Notes: generated by a model from the sequence alone, not told the origin. 35,853 nucleotides of DNA from Bradyrhizobium sp. ARR65 (GCF_000472385.1 NZ_AWZU01000065.1:154-36006), one strand, 5' to 3'; shown: positions 7,316 to 16,800, counted from the stretch's first letter. A program made the numbers and translations.

Positions 7316-9100
7316 TCAATTCTTGCCTCCCGTCTGCATTTGCGCGGCCGCAGCACGTGGCAGCGTGATAATGAACTCACTAAAGACGCTAGGCTCGGTT
7401 GCAACATCGATCGTGCCACCGTGCTGTTTCACGATGATATCGTGACAGATTGAAAGGCCAAGCCCGGTTCCTTCGCCGACCGGTTTCGTTGTGAAGAAGG
7501 GATTGAACATCTTCTCCTTCACATCCTGGGGGATACCGGTACCATTGTCGCGAATCCGGATTTCCACTCCGTTGCGTAGACTCCTGGTACTAGCGTACAG
7601 GATCGGCTCGAATCCATCGCTGGACGCTTCCTTGCGCTTGGTCGCCGCATAGAAGCCATTCGAGATCAGATTAAGCAGCACGCGCGTGATCTCCTGCGGG
7701 TAGACGTCGATCATTCCGGCATTTGGGTCCAGGTCGCGCTTGATCGTGATGTTGAAGCCCGATTTCTCCGCGCGCGCGCCGTGATAGGCGAGATTGAGAC
7801 TTTCTTCGACGATTGCGTTGATGTCGGCAAGACGTCGTTCGCCGGGACCCTCCCGGGAATGCAGGAGCATGTTCTTGACGATTGAATCGGCGCGCTTGCC
7901 ATGCTGCACAACCCTTTCGAGATTGCTCTTCAGCATTTGCGCAAGATTAGCGATCTCGTCCTGCGTCTTGTCGTCGAGCGCTGCCGCTTTGAGCTGGTCG
8001 CTAAGCTCGTCGATCAGCTCTGACGAGACAGCCGAGAAATTATTGACGAAATTGAGCGGATTCTTGATTTCGTGAGCGATGCCGGCGGTGAGCTGGCCGA
8101 GGGAAGCGAGTTTTTCGGTCTGGATCAGGCGGTCCTGCGCCATCTGCAATTCGCGTAGTGCCGTCTCGGCGGCGTCTCGCGCGGCGCGAATGGCTGCCTC
8201 GGCACGCTTGCGCTCAGTGATATCGTTGTAGATCAGTACGAAGCCGCCGTCCGGCACAGGATTGCGGCGCACTTCGAGGACGCGGCCGTCGGGCCGCGTG
8301 CGCTCAAAGCGCAACTCTCGCCTGGTGTCGTCGACTGCGCGGCTTAGTTGAGCTTCGAGATCGGCCGAGACGTACTCGCCGCGGTCGGCGAGATAGCGGA
8401 AATACTCGGCAAAGCTCGGCCGCCTCGCGAGGAAGGTCTCGGGCAATTCGAGCATCTCCTGGAGATTGCGGTTCCACGCGGTAAGTCGCGCTCCGGCGTC
8501 AAACATGACGACCGCATCGCCCATATTATCAAAGGTAACGCGCAGCTCGGCTTGCCGATCGCGCAGCTCTTCGAATAGGCGCGCATTCTCGATAGCAATC
8601 ACCGCCTGGTCGGCGAAGGTGGTGGCTAGCTCGATTTCCTGGTTCTTGAACGGCTCGACGTGGGTGCGGCTGACGACGAATACGCCGACCAGCTCATCGC
8701 TGCGCAGCAGCGGAACGCCGAGCATCGTGCGATACCCCAAAATCTTCTGCCCTTCTCGGTAAGCGTATTCCGGATCTTGCAATACGTCGCTAATGTGCAC
8801 CACTCGACGGTCCAACTCCACCCGGCCGGATATCGTGCCGCGGTCGGCCGCGAAAGGATGCGCGGACAGGAAATCCTTTGCTTCCTCCGAAACCCCGCAA
8901 GTCGCGACTACGTGATACCGCTCGGCGCTCCGGCGAAACATTACTGCCCGATCGGCGCGGCAGAGACGCGCCACGGTCTCTACCAGAGTATCGAGCACCG
9001 TCTCAAGGTCGACGGACGAGCGGCTGATCACCTTGAGCACGTCAGCGGTCGCGGTCTGCTGCTCCAGCGATTCGGTAAGTTCGCGCGTGCGCTGCTGCAC
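7316..9100 (-). CDS. Sensor histidine kinase, C-terminal half (GAF-PAS-HisKA-HATPase)
   Basis: 594 aa from an apparent GTG at 9100. Order: coiled linker (1-25), GAF (about 31-172), PAS with a DITERKRAE end (about 185-300), dimerisation helix with phospho-acceptor His343 in IAHEIKNPLNF, then the ATPase with N-box LLNLISNGF (477, 481), G1 RDNGTGIP (518-523) and F/G2 box FFTTKPVGEGTGLGLS (535-550). All catalytic residues are present. However, it starts directly after the TAA (9103-9101) that ends the upstream 757-aa sensor frame, in the same frame, with no ribosome site. The two pieces look like one ancestral kinase of about 1,352 aa split by a single nonsense change (GAA to TAA would suffice). 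If translated alone it would be a soluble kinase without the dCache sensor. Confidence 0.8.
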   Translation of the reverse strand: MQQRTRELTESLEQQTATADVLKVISRSSVDLETVLDTLVETVARLCRADRAVMFRRSAERYHVVATCGVSEEAKDFLSAHPFAADRGTISGRVELDRRVVHISDVLQDPEYAYREGQKILGYRTMLGVPLLRSDELVGVFVVSRTHVEPFKNQEIELATTFADQAVIAIENARLFEELRDRQAELRVTFDNMGDAVVMFDAGARLTAWNRNLQEMLELPETFLARRPSFAEYFRYLADRGEYVSADLEAQLSRAVDDTRRELRFERTRPDGRVLEVRRNPVPDGGFVLIYNDITERKRAEAAIRAARDAAETALRELQMAQDRLIQTEKLASLGQLTAGIAHEIKNPLNFVNNFSAVSSELIDELSDQLKAAALDDKTQDEIANLAQMLKSNLERVVQHGKRADSIVKNMLLHSREGPGERRLADINAIVEESLNLAYHGARAEKSGFNITIKRDLDPNAGMIDVYPQEITRVLLNLISNGFYAATKRKEASSDGFEPILYASTRSLRNGVEIRIRDNGTGIPQDVKEKMFNPFFTTKPVGEGTGLGLSICHDIIVKQHGGTIDVATEPSVFSEFIITLPRAAAAQMQTGGKN

Positions 9101-11374
9101 TTATTCGAACAGACGAACATTGCCGAGCGCAATCACCGCCTGGTCGGCAAAGGTCTGAAGCAAGCCGATCTGCTTCTCGCTGAACGGCTGAACATCGGTG
9201 CGGCGAAGCATGATGACACCGATGCTCTCATTCTCGCGCAAGAGCGGTACGCCGAGAACTGTGCGAACGTTGGTCCGGCGCGCGAACTCGCGGGCTTCGG
9301 GGAACGCTTCTCCTTCCGGCCCGCTAAGATCACGCACATGGACGGGCTTCCCGTCGATTACGGCTCGCCCAGAAATCATTCGAGGGTTGATCGAAATCCG
9401 ATTCCAGATGACTGGAATCGACCCATGCTGCGCCTTGAACACGAGCTCATCGCCATCCTTCAGGACAACGGTGGCATCATTTGCTCCGCAAAGCTCGCAG
9501 GCGCTTTCCACGATCGCCTTCAGGACCGGGCCGACATCGGTCGGCGAGGAGGCGATGACCTGCAGTACTTCTGCGGTCGCAGTCTGCTGCTCCAGCGATT
9601 CGGTCAGCTCGCGCGTGCGCTGACGTAGCTCCTTGAGGAGGCGCGTGTTCTCAATTGCGATTACGGCCTGCTTGGCGAAGTTTGCGACAAGTTCTGTCTG
9701 CTTTTGGGTGAACTGCCGGACCTCCTGACGGAAAATCGTGATAGCGCCGATCAGCTCGTTTTCCTTGAGCAGCGGTACGACAAAATATGACCGAGCCCCG
9801 GCAAGATCCGCGATTGCGACAACGGAAGGATCGCCCTCCAGATAGGGCTGCGAGGCGCGAACATCCTCGATGTGGACCACTTGGTGAGTTCGGGCAACAG
9901 TGCCGAGACCACTTTGCGGGTGCGCTTGGAACGGCGGGTATGCCTGCGAGGCGGCGTAGGAGGGTGGCACGCTGACGGCGCAGGCGGACGGCACATTGTA
10001 GTGCGCAACCGGACGGAACAACCCCTCCTCGTAAAGATTCATCGTACCAAAACTTGCGCCGCAGATCCGCGTCGCGTTTTCCAGCATCTTCTGGAAGACT
10101 GGATCCAGGTCGCCCGGCGTGCGGCTGATGACCTGCAAGACTTCCGAAGTTGCAGTCTGCTGCTGCAGTGACTCGCTTAATTCAGCCGTCCGCAGATCAA
10201 CCTTGTTTTCCAAATTCGTATAGGATTCCTGCAGACGCGCGCCCATGTCATTGAACTGGTCGGCCAGGCCTTCGAGTTCGTCGCCGGTCTTGATCGAAAT
10301 GCGCTGGCCGAGGTCGCCTGCGCCGATCCGCTCGGCGCCCGCTCGCAGTGCCTGGATCGGGCCGACCATACGCCGCGCCAGCAGGACTCCCGCGAGCACT
10401 GCGAAGAGCGATGCAGCCAGGAGCACGAGCGCGAGCCGCTGCAGCGCCGCGTAGAGCGGGGCGTAGGCTTCCTTCACAGGAAGCTCCACGAACATGGTCC
10501 AGCCGAGCGGAGCGACGGGTGCGAAGGCCGTCAATACCTCCTGTCCCTGAATATTCGGAGCGCCCTGCAGTTCGTCGACTACAGCCTGGCCGGCCTGCGC
10601 CGCCTGCACCTGGGCGAGTTTGGACATGTCGGTGTTGCGCAAGACGAGGCTGAGATCGGGATGCGCAATCAGCCGACCCTGCGGCCCAACGACATAAGCC
10701 TGGCCGTGCTCGCCGACCTTGATTTGCGAGACGACGTCCCAGATCAGCTTCAGATTGACCTCGGCGATGCTGACTCCCGCGTCTTTGCGAGTGCCGGCCA
10801 CCGCCAGGGTCATGTAGGGCTCTGACTCTCTCCGGAAATAGACCGGCCCGTAATAGACCTTGTGAGCGACAGCCTCGGTGAATTTCGGTTCTTTTGAAAG
10901 GTCAAGACCACTGTCAATCTCGTCCATGGCCAGGCGGGAGACGCGCAGCCGCTCCCGGCCGCTCGAGTCGGCCTGAGCCAGCTCACTTACGGCCGGTACT
11001 TGGTGTATCAATCGCAACGCGTCGAAACGTCGCTGTTCGATCGACGTCGCCGACCACGGTAACTGGGTGGTCCAGCCGAGCTGGCTCTCGATTTCCTTGA
11101 TGAACTGGCTGATCTTGGCAGCGGCGGCCACGGCTTGTTCGTGCTGAATCCGGATCAGGGAGGTCTTGTGCTCGCGGTAATAAAAGAAGACCTCGAAACT
11201 TCCGTTGGCCAACAGCGCGACCGCGACGACAGCGACAAACAGCGCAACATATTTGATGAATAGACGGCTGCGAATCTTCGGGGCCGACGAAGCCGCTCCC
11301 AACCCCGCGCTCGCTACCGGCGATCCCGCTAGCGTCCGACCCCGAGACGTATCCGGGTGGAGGGAGATGCTCAT
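9101..11374 (-). CDS. Sensor histidine kinase, N-terminal half (dCache-HAMP-GAF-GAF), interrupted
   Basis: 757 aa. Residues 38-62 form a membrane helix and 70-305 a periplasmic dCache-type ligand-binding region (MTLAVAG, GQAYVVGPQGRLIAHPD, GWTMFVELPV). Residues 312-334 are the second membrane helix, followed by HAMP (about 333-387), a coiled linker, GAF1 (about 423-575) and GAF2 (about 615-754). It stops at LGNVRLFE-TAA, exactly where the sibling linker would read LFEEVQQRTREL. As it stands it has no kinase domain and cannot signal by phosphorylation, unless there is readthrough or the downstream half supplies activity in trans. The start ATG 11374 has no strong ribosome site. It is divergent from a periplasmic binding protein gene, suggesting the dCache domain may sense that protein or its ligand. 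Confidence 0.8.
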   Translation of the reverse strand: MSISLHPDTSRGRTLAGSPVASAGLGAASSAPKIRSRLFIKYVALFVAVVAVALLANGSFEVFFYYREHKTSLIRIQHEQAVAAAAKISQFIKEIESQLGWTTQLPWSATSIEQRRFDALRLIHQVPAVSELAQADSSGRERLRVSRLAMDEIDSGLDLSKEPKFTEAVAHKVYYGPVYFRRESEPYMTLAVAGTRKDAGVSIAEVNLKLIWDVVSQIKVGEHGQAYVVGPQGRLIAHPDLSLVLRNTDMSKLAQVQAAQAGQAVVDELQGAPNIQGQEVLTAFAPVAPLGWTMFVELPVKEAYAPLYAALQRLALVLLAASLFAVLAGVLLARRMVGPIQALRAGAERIGAGDLGQRISIKTGDELEGLADQFNDMGARLQESYTNLENKVDLRTAELSESLQQQTATSEVLQVISRTPGDLDPVFQKMLENATRICGASFGTMNLYEEGLFRPVAHYNVPSACAVSVPPSYAASQAYPPFQAHPQSGLGTVARTHQVVHIEDVRASQPYLEGDPSVVAIADLAGARSYFVVPLLKENELIGAITIFRQEVRQFTQKQTELVANFAKQAVIAIENTRLLKELRQRTRELTESLEQQTATAEVLQVIASSPTDVGPVLKAIVESACELCGANDATVVLKDGDELVFKAQHGSIPVIWNRISINPRMISGRAVIDGKPVHVRDLSGPEGEAFPEAREFARRTNVRTVLGVPLLRENESIGVIMLRRTDVQPFSEKQIGLLQTFADQAVIALGNVRLFE

Positions 11375-11555
11375 TGGCTAAATCTAGCAGCAATGCTGCA
11401 GCTTGTCCCATCCTGCGAGCGGGAGCCGGCAGGCGTGACGGTAACCCGAGGCTGCTTGGCTCGTCGGGGTAGCGAGGGCTACAATCGCTAGCGGCCAACC
11501 ACCAAAGTGCTAAGCTCTCCATCCCACAAGGGTGGCCCTCTTAAGGGGAGGCCGC

Positions 11556-12539
11556 ATGCGACGAAGGGAATTCATCTCGTTCCTCGGCAGCACGGCGACG
11601 TGGCTACTTTCGGCGAGCCCGGCAACCACCCAAACCCGCAAGCAACATCGGCTTGGAACGCTTGTCGCGAGCGCGCCGATGAGCCCTGCAGCCCCTCCTG
11701 GCACCTTCCTGTTCGAGGGATTGGCGAGACGCGGTTACGTGCTGGGACAAAACCTCGCTCATGAAGCTCGTGGCGCATCAGGCAAAGTGAACGAAATGCC
11801 CCGGCTCATCCAGGAGTTGAAGACTGCAAGGGTAGAAGTGGTCGTCACTGCTAGCTATCCGGCCGCAACCGCGGCGAAGAGTTCGGGTATTCCAACCGTG
11901 ATAGCGTCCGGGGGTGATCCGGTCGCGACCGGACTCGTTCAGAGCCTTGCAGCGCCTGGCGGCACCGTTACGGGAATCGCCGACGACGCCTCTGCGCTTT
12001 CCACGAAGCGACTGTCCTTGCTCGCCGCAATGCTACCAAAGCTGCGTCGGGTCGCGATGCTCTGGAATAAAGAAGATCTCGGCATGTCGCTCCGGTACGA
12101 ATCATCCGCGAAAGCCGCGAATGGAATTGGAGCGACAGTGCAGCCGTTGGGCGTGAGGGAGCCCAATGATTTCGACGAGGCATTCGCGGCAATGACCAGG
12201 GACCTGCCTGATGCGATCCTGATGGTCTCTGACTCGCTGACGCTGCTCAATCGAAAGCGCGTGATTGATTTCGCCGCCGAGCACAAGCTACCGGCAATCT
12301 ACGAAGGCGATTCCATCGTTCGCGACGGTGGCTTGATGTCGTACGGAGCTGACGTAAAGGAAATATACGACCGCGCGGCAGCGATGGTCGATCTCATATT
12401 CAAAGGAGCAAAGCCCGCGGATTTGCCCGTCGAGCAACCGACGCGCTATCTGTTCGTGATCAATCTCAAGACCGCAAGATCCATTGGTTTGAACATTCCT
12501 CCTACGGTCCTCGCGCTCGCCGACGAGGTGATCGAATGA
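11556..12539 (+). CDS. ABC-type periplasmic substrate-binding protein (ABC_sub_bind)
   Basis: 327 aa. ATG 11556 is chosen over an upstream GTG (11532) because GGGGAGG lies 4 bases before it and the protein then begins MRRREFISFLGSTATW, a Tat-like leader ending near the SPATTQ region. The mature part follows the PF04392 family: FLFEGLARRGYVLGQN, IPTVIASGGDPVATGLVQSLAAPGGTVTGI, and the C-terminal GADVKEIYDRAAAMVDLIFKGAKPADLPVEQPTRYLFVINLKTA. These are periplasmic binding proteins distantly related to the TrpX and LsrB types. The ligand is unknown and no permease or ATPase gene lies nearby, so it may serve signalling with the divergent dCache kinase. Its stop overlaps the next start (ATGA, 12536-12539). 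Confidence 0.85.
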   Translation: MRRREFISFLGSTATWLLSASPATTQTRKQHRLGTLVASAPMSPAAPPGTFLFEGLARRGYVLGQNLAHEARGASGKVNEMPRLIQELKTARVEVVVTASYPAATAAKSSGIPTVIASGGDPVATGLVQSLAAPGGTVTGIADDASALSTKRLSLLAAMLPKLRRVAMLWNKEDLGMSLRYESSAKAANGIGATVQPLGVREPNDFDEAFAAMTRDLPDAILMVSDSLTLLNRKRVIDFAAEHKLPAIYEGDSIVRDGGLMSYGADVKEIYDRAAAMVDLIFKGAKPADLPVEQPTRYLFVINLKTARSIGLNIPPTVLALADEVIE

Positions 12540-13476
12540 GGCGGCGGGAATTTCTCGGAGCGCTGATTAGCGCCGCGACTCTTTGGCCGTCGATAGCGCG
12601 AGCTCAGCGGGCCGTGCCCGTCATTGGTCTGCTCGGTAGCGCTACGGCTGACGAATATGCACCCATGATCGCCACCTTCCTGAAGGGATCGAGCGAGGCG
12701 GGTTACATTCAGGGACAGAGCGTTACTTTCGAATATGCGTGGGCTGATCATCACTATGAACGGCTGCCCATGCTCGTGTCCGAGCTAGTAGAGCGACAAG
12801 TTAAGGTCATCCTGGCAGCTTCGACTCCGTCGGCTTTGGCCGCGAAGTTGGCGACTTCGACCATTCCCATCGTGTTTGCAATCGGCGGCGACCCTGTGGG
12901 GACCGGACTCGTCGGCAGCCTCAGCCGACCCGATAGCAACGTTACGGGCGCCGCGCACAGGAATGTCGATACCGCGCCAAAGCGGTTGGAGCTGTTGCAT
13001 GAGCTTCTACCGGGCGGGACCTCGTTCGGTCTGCTGACGAATCCGAACAACACATTGACGGCTTCTGTTGAACGCGCGGTGAGAACAGCGGCCGAAGTTT
13101 TGAGTGTACAGCTCATGGCGCTCCACGCGAGCACGGAACAGGAACTCGAGGCGACGCTCAGGCTCGCGGCCAATGGTCTGGTCACTGGACTGGTCATCGG
13201 TACCGACTCTCTGTTTAGGGGCGCATTTCCGAGCTCGGCGCGAGATCGCTTCAACTGAAGGTCCCGACAATCTATCAATATCGCGATTTCGTCGCGGCCG
13301 GTGGTGCGATGAGTTATGGAGGAGACATCAAGGACTCCTACTACCATGCAGGAATCTATGTCGGCCGAATATTGAAAGGTGAAAGACCTGCCGACCTCCC
13401 CGTGCGTGCACCTGTTGCTCGTGGCGTGAGGCTCTTTTTGGATTGCGTTTGGGAAGCGTCGAGCGATCCGTGGTAG
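12536..13476 (+). pseudogene. Second substrate-binding protein, frameshifted and 3'-altered
   Basis: A paralogue of the preceding gene, with leader MRRREFLGALISAATLWPSIARAQ. The first frame is good for 225 or so codons (to TDSLFRGA), then shifts and stops at 13258. Family sequence resumes in another frame as SELGARSLQLKVPTIYQYRDFVAAGGAMSYGGDIKDSYYHAGIYVGRILKGERPADLPV. A one-base change near 13215-13225 explains this. After ADLPV the expected QPTKFELVINLKTAKALG tail is missing and replaced by an unrelated end (ARGVRLFLDCVWEASSDPW, TAG 13474-13476). So there is both a frameshift and loss of the C-terminal lobe. Not expected to bind ligand. Confidence 0.8.
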
Positions 13477-13510
13477 CCGGTGCTGTGAGCACCCTTCCCC
13501 GCTAGGGCAG

Positions 13511-14364
13511 TTACCATGTGGATGCCTTGACTCGATCCGTGCGAAAGCCGTTTTCGACGATCGGGCCGTTTGATTGTTGGGGCTTCAGGGATATTGAGCC
13601 GAGCCGGCAGCTGGCTCCTGCATTCTCCGTGCTGCATTCGACCGATTTCATAAGGACGTGTCCTCCGAGCGCGGCCCAGGTCCCCGACAGATCGAAAGCG
13701 GACCAAAACAATACCGAGCGCGGGATGGGCGTGCATAAATAGAGCCCGACGGTCGCTGCGATGCCAATTGCGATCACGGCGATCGCTAAACGCTCCGACG
13801 GACCGCCCGGGTCGATGATCCAGTCCAGCGCGTCAGTGGCGTAGTCTCGGAACGGCACCTCGCGCACAAGGGCCAGCCAATAAAGCTCGGTCATTTCCGC
13901 AGCCATCTCACGGCTTGCAAACGCGGGTGGCGGCGCGAGCACCAACGCGGTTGCGTCCGGTCCCACCAGATCGGTCGCGTGGGTTGCCTGGGGGTTGTTG
14001 AGGCGTTCGACCGCTTGCTGGTCACGCGGCACTTGCTCAAACCCCGCTGGGTCACCATTGGCCAGGATCGCTAGCCACTGTCGATAAGCCTCCGGGTCAA
14101 CTTCACCCAGATTGTGTGCGGCATGGTTTTCGAAAAGCTGGCTCTCCGGTCCTCATACCTCTCTTCATCGAGATTGGTCGCGTGCGCCGGCGGGCTACTC
14201 TTAAACTCCGCTTGCGCCGCCTCCCACCGCGTTTCAAGCATGCGGCGCTGCCGCCGATCCGGCGTGAACGGTGTCTTGAGGTCGCTGGCACGCACGACAT
14301 CCAGAACGGGTAGCGCCAGGATGGCACCAAGAACCAGGCTCCGTCGCGAAATGAGCTTGGCCAT
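13511..14364 (-). pseudogene. Vanadium haloperoxidase-like gene, broken and chimeric
   Basis: ATG 14364 follows GGAGAG and opens with a Tat-type leader (MAKLISRRSLVLGAILALPVLDVVRA). The frame reads to SFSKTMPHT and shifts near 14112-14116. The other frame continues LGEVDPEAYRQWLAILANGDPAGFEQVP, then NNPQATHATDLVGPDATAL and ELYWLALVREVPFRDYATD. That is the N-terminal region of the exported vanadium-dependent haloperoxidase/PAP2-like family of Bradyrhizobium. At about 13830 it switches to an unrelated hydrophobic stretch (ERLAIAVIAIGIAATVGLYL), perhaps from a membrane protein of the COG4705 kind. The vanadate-site motifs (RPxxxxR, PSGH) are all absent. It follows the BamE-like gene in the same orientation. 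Confidence 0.65.
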
Positions 14365-14393
14365 TTGACTCTCCATGGTGTTGGCTATTGAAA

Positions 14394-15197
14394 TCAACGG
14401 CCCTGGAAGGATGGATCGGTAGGCATCCGCCCGAGATCTTCGAGCTCGGTGACAACGCTATCCACGACGGTGAAACCGGTGAACGTTCCCTGTTTGCCGG
14501 TCTGGTAGACCGCGTGTGACGCCGCCTGTCCGTTGAAGACGTAATCGACACGGTAGAGCGGGGCGCCGTAAAGCTCCTTGACGTTGCTCTCTGTCATCCC
14601 TACGCGAGGCGCAAGAGGTGGGGCTTCGCCCTCAGCGTCCGGCGGCGAAGGTAATTCAACGCGAAAGAGATCAGCAGGAACGCCTCGCCCGACCGCTCGA
14701 GCGATTACACGGTCAGCGCGGAAGAACACGCTGGCCTCGCCCTCGCCAACACGCGCGTAGACCCACTGATCGACCTCGACGTCGAAGAATTTGTGGTGAA
14801 GGACCGCGGAGGGTTCGCCGAGGGCGCGTCGCACCACGCTGCTTGCAAATCCCGGCCAGGCCCGCCGGATGAACGAGGGGAGAGCATCCTTGTCCATCCG
14901 GAACGCGTCGAGCGTGACGCGCGACACCTTTCCATCAGAGAGGACGACCTGAGCGGGAATTGTCGCGGCAAACTCGAGCTTGCGCATCTGTGTCGAGCCA
15001 TCGGCGAAGTCGGTCTCCTTCGCAGCCTTGCCCATGACGCGGAGGACGTCGTCCCCTGTCATTCCGAGCTGAAGCTGGTTGGCGGGGGTTGCAACAAAGT
15101 TCACCTGCGGAGGAAACGGCACCTCGGCCGCATGGCCGGTGGTCAGCGCAAGGCCGACGATCGCAGCGGATGCAAACATTGCGAATGTCCTGGTCAT
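14394..15197 (-). CDS. Exported protein with BamE/SmpA-like repeats
   Basis: 267 aa from ATG 15197, preceded by AGGAAG at 7 bases; an upstream in-frame TTG/ATG is less likely. A signal peptide is clear (MTRTFAMFASAAIVGLALTTGHAAE). The mature protein has two or three copies of the 'xLxxGMtxxdVxxllG.P' pattern typical of BamE/SmpA-OmlA domains: LQLGMTGDDVLRVMGKAAKET, ALGEPSAVLHHKFFDVEVDQWVY and PRVGMTESNVKELYGAPLYRV. It has no lipobox, so it is probably soluble in the periplasm. The function is unknown. It lies between the flavin monooxygenase (23-base gap) and the broken haloperoxidase gene, so the three were probably one transcription unit. Confidence 0.7.
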   Translation of the reverse strand: MTRTFAMFASAAIVGLALTTGHAAEVPFPPQVNFVATPANQLQLGMTGDDVLRVMGKAAKETDFADGSTQMRKLEFAATIPAQVVLSDGKVSRVTLDAFRMDKDALPSFIRRAWPGFASSVVRRALGEPSAVLHHKFFDVEVDQWVYARVGEGEASVFFRADRVIARAVGRGVPADLFRVELPSPPDAEGEAPPLAPRVGMTESNVKELYGAPLYRVDYVFNGQAASHAVYQTGKQGTFTGFTVVDSVVTELEDLGRMPTDPSFQGR

Positions 15198-15220
15198 GTC
15201 GAGTCTTCCTTGTTGCGCCA

Positions 15221-16687
15221 TCAACCCTGAGACGGCGTCGGATCTGTGGGGGCGATTGCGGAATTGGCCTGGTGCGCCCGGTCATGAGGGGCCGTCGGAC
15301 AAATCTCGGTGGCGTAGGTCGCGAAGCCGTCGAGCGCCAGCGAGAGTGCGGACGACCAGATCAATGTCAGCACGCGATCGGCCCACCTTGTCGCCCGCGA
15401 TCGCTTTGGCTCCAGCAAGGCGAGTTGCGGTGCAGCCGTGCGCGTCTCGCTGTCGCGAACATCAGCCCGCTCGGCTACTCGATCGGCGACATGACGGGCA
15501 TCCTCCCTCAGGCCGTAGATCAGGCCGGACTTCGCCGTGTGCAGCCATGGCAATCCGACAAAGAACAATCCGGGAAACCGAGTCACACCGCGCGTCTGGA
15601 TCGGAAAGCCGTCGCCGTCCGTAACCGGAAGCTTCACCATTGAAAAATCGAAGCAGTAGCCGGTCGCCCAGATCACGTTGGTGATGCCGGCCGCGTCGAG
15701 GTCGAGCTCGGTCAGGATCTCCTGGTCGAAGCCGTCGCGCAGAACGGGAAGAGTTTCTTCCGGTGCCGCAATTCTGGTCCTGGCGACATAGGCATCGATC
15801 GCCTTGACCAACTCCGCCTCGGCCTGGTCGGCCGCCGCGAGATTGTCGTAAAGGTCGCCCCTGAGCTTGACGATGCCATCTTGCACATCCTCAAGACGGC
15901 CGAGCAGGGTGACACCATCGCGCGCGAATTGGTGCAGATTGATGGTGTGGCCGCCCTTGGTGCCGGAGATATGCGGCTTGCCGGCAAACTTCGCCTGCGG
16001 CGACGGCAGCTCGCCGATCGTTCGATCGTACTGGCCCATTTTGGCGAACCACCAGTTCGCATCCTTGCCACGGTAGCGTCGCGGCGTCCTGCCGGCGCGG
16101 CCTGTCGCGAGATAGACCTTTCGCCCGGACTCGTAGAGTTCTTCGGCAATCTGCGCGCCGGATTGCGCGCTGCCGACGACCAGCACGGCGCCGGGCAGAA
16201 GCTGTTGCGGGTTGCGATAGGCGTCGGAGTGGAGCCGAAGCATCCCTGCAGGAAAATCACGGGCCAGCCGCGGAATCTTCGGCGTCTGATAAAGCCCCGT
16301 CGCCATGACAACGTTGCGCGCGCTAATGGTCTCGCCGCCATCGATCTTGACGACATAGTCGCCGCGTTGATCGGGCGTGATGCTCGCCACGCGCGTGCGG
16401 GTGCGCACCGGCAGGCGGCTCGCCAGCGCTTCCAGATGTGCGACGATCTCCTGTTTTGGCATGAAGCCGTCCGGATCGTCTGCGCCATAGCGCGCGCCCG
16501 GAACACGCGACTGCCAGCGCGGCGTGTTCAGCGTGAATGAATCCCAACGATGGCTGCGCCAGGCGTCGCCCGGCAGATCAGCTTGCTCCAGCACCACGTG
16601 CTCGACCGCGTGGATTGTCAGATAATGGCTGACTGAAAGCCCGGCCTGCCCGCCGCCCACGACGACGGTGTTCACTCTTGTGGTCAT
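15221..16687 (-). CDS. Flavin-containing monooxygenase (NAD(P)/FAD oxidoreductase)
   Basis: 488 aa from ATG 16687, with GAGGAGA 6 bases upstream. The FAD-binding Rossmann motif is VVVGGGQAGL (8-17). The flavoprotein segment WRSHRWDSFTLNTP is at 43-56. ATG-type motifs are VMATGLYQTPKIP (128-140) and VIWATGYCFDFS. The NADPH-binding motif is VVGSAQSGAQ (170-179). Between them HSDAYRNP (153-160) sits where the FMO signature FxGxxxH lies. These features fit a class B flavoprotein monooxygenase that oxidises a small nitrogen- or sulfur-containing or carbonyl substrate; the substrate is unknown. The last 60 residues are weakly conserved. It is divergent from a LysR gene, which is its likely regulator. 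Confidence 0.85.
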   Translation of the reverse strand: MTTRVNTVVVGGGQAGLSVSHYLTIHAVEHVVLEQADLPGDAWRSHRWDSFTLNTPRWQSRVPGARYGADDPDGFMPKQEIVAHLEALASRLPVRTRTRVASITPDQRGDYVVKIDGGETISARNVVMATGLYQTPKIPRLARDFPAGMLRLHSDAYRNPQQLLPGAVLVVGSAQSGAQIAEELYESGRKVYLATGRAGRTPRRYRGKDANWWFAKMGQYDRTIGELPSPQAKFAGKPHISGTKGGHTINLHQFARDGVTLLGRLEDVQDGIVKLRGDLYDNLAAADQAEAELVKAIDAYVARTRIAAPEETLPVLRDGFDQEILTELDLDAAGITNVIWATGYCFDFSMVKLPVTDGDGFPIQTRGVTRFPGLFFVGLPWLHTAKSGLIYGLREDARHVADRVAERADVRDSETRTAAPQLALLEPKRSRATRWADRVLTLIWSSALSLALDGFATYATEICPTAPHDRAHQANSAIAPTDPTPSQG

Positions 16688-16800
16688 CGATCTTCTCCTC
16701 ATCCTTAGGAGCGGCGATGGTGCCGCTCAATCGCTGTTCATGGACACGGAGGTGTTGTCGACAGGCCGCTGCCATAAGACCGCGGTTCGGCATATGATTG

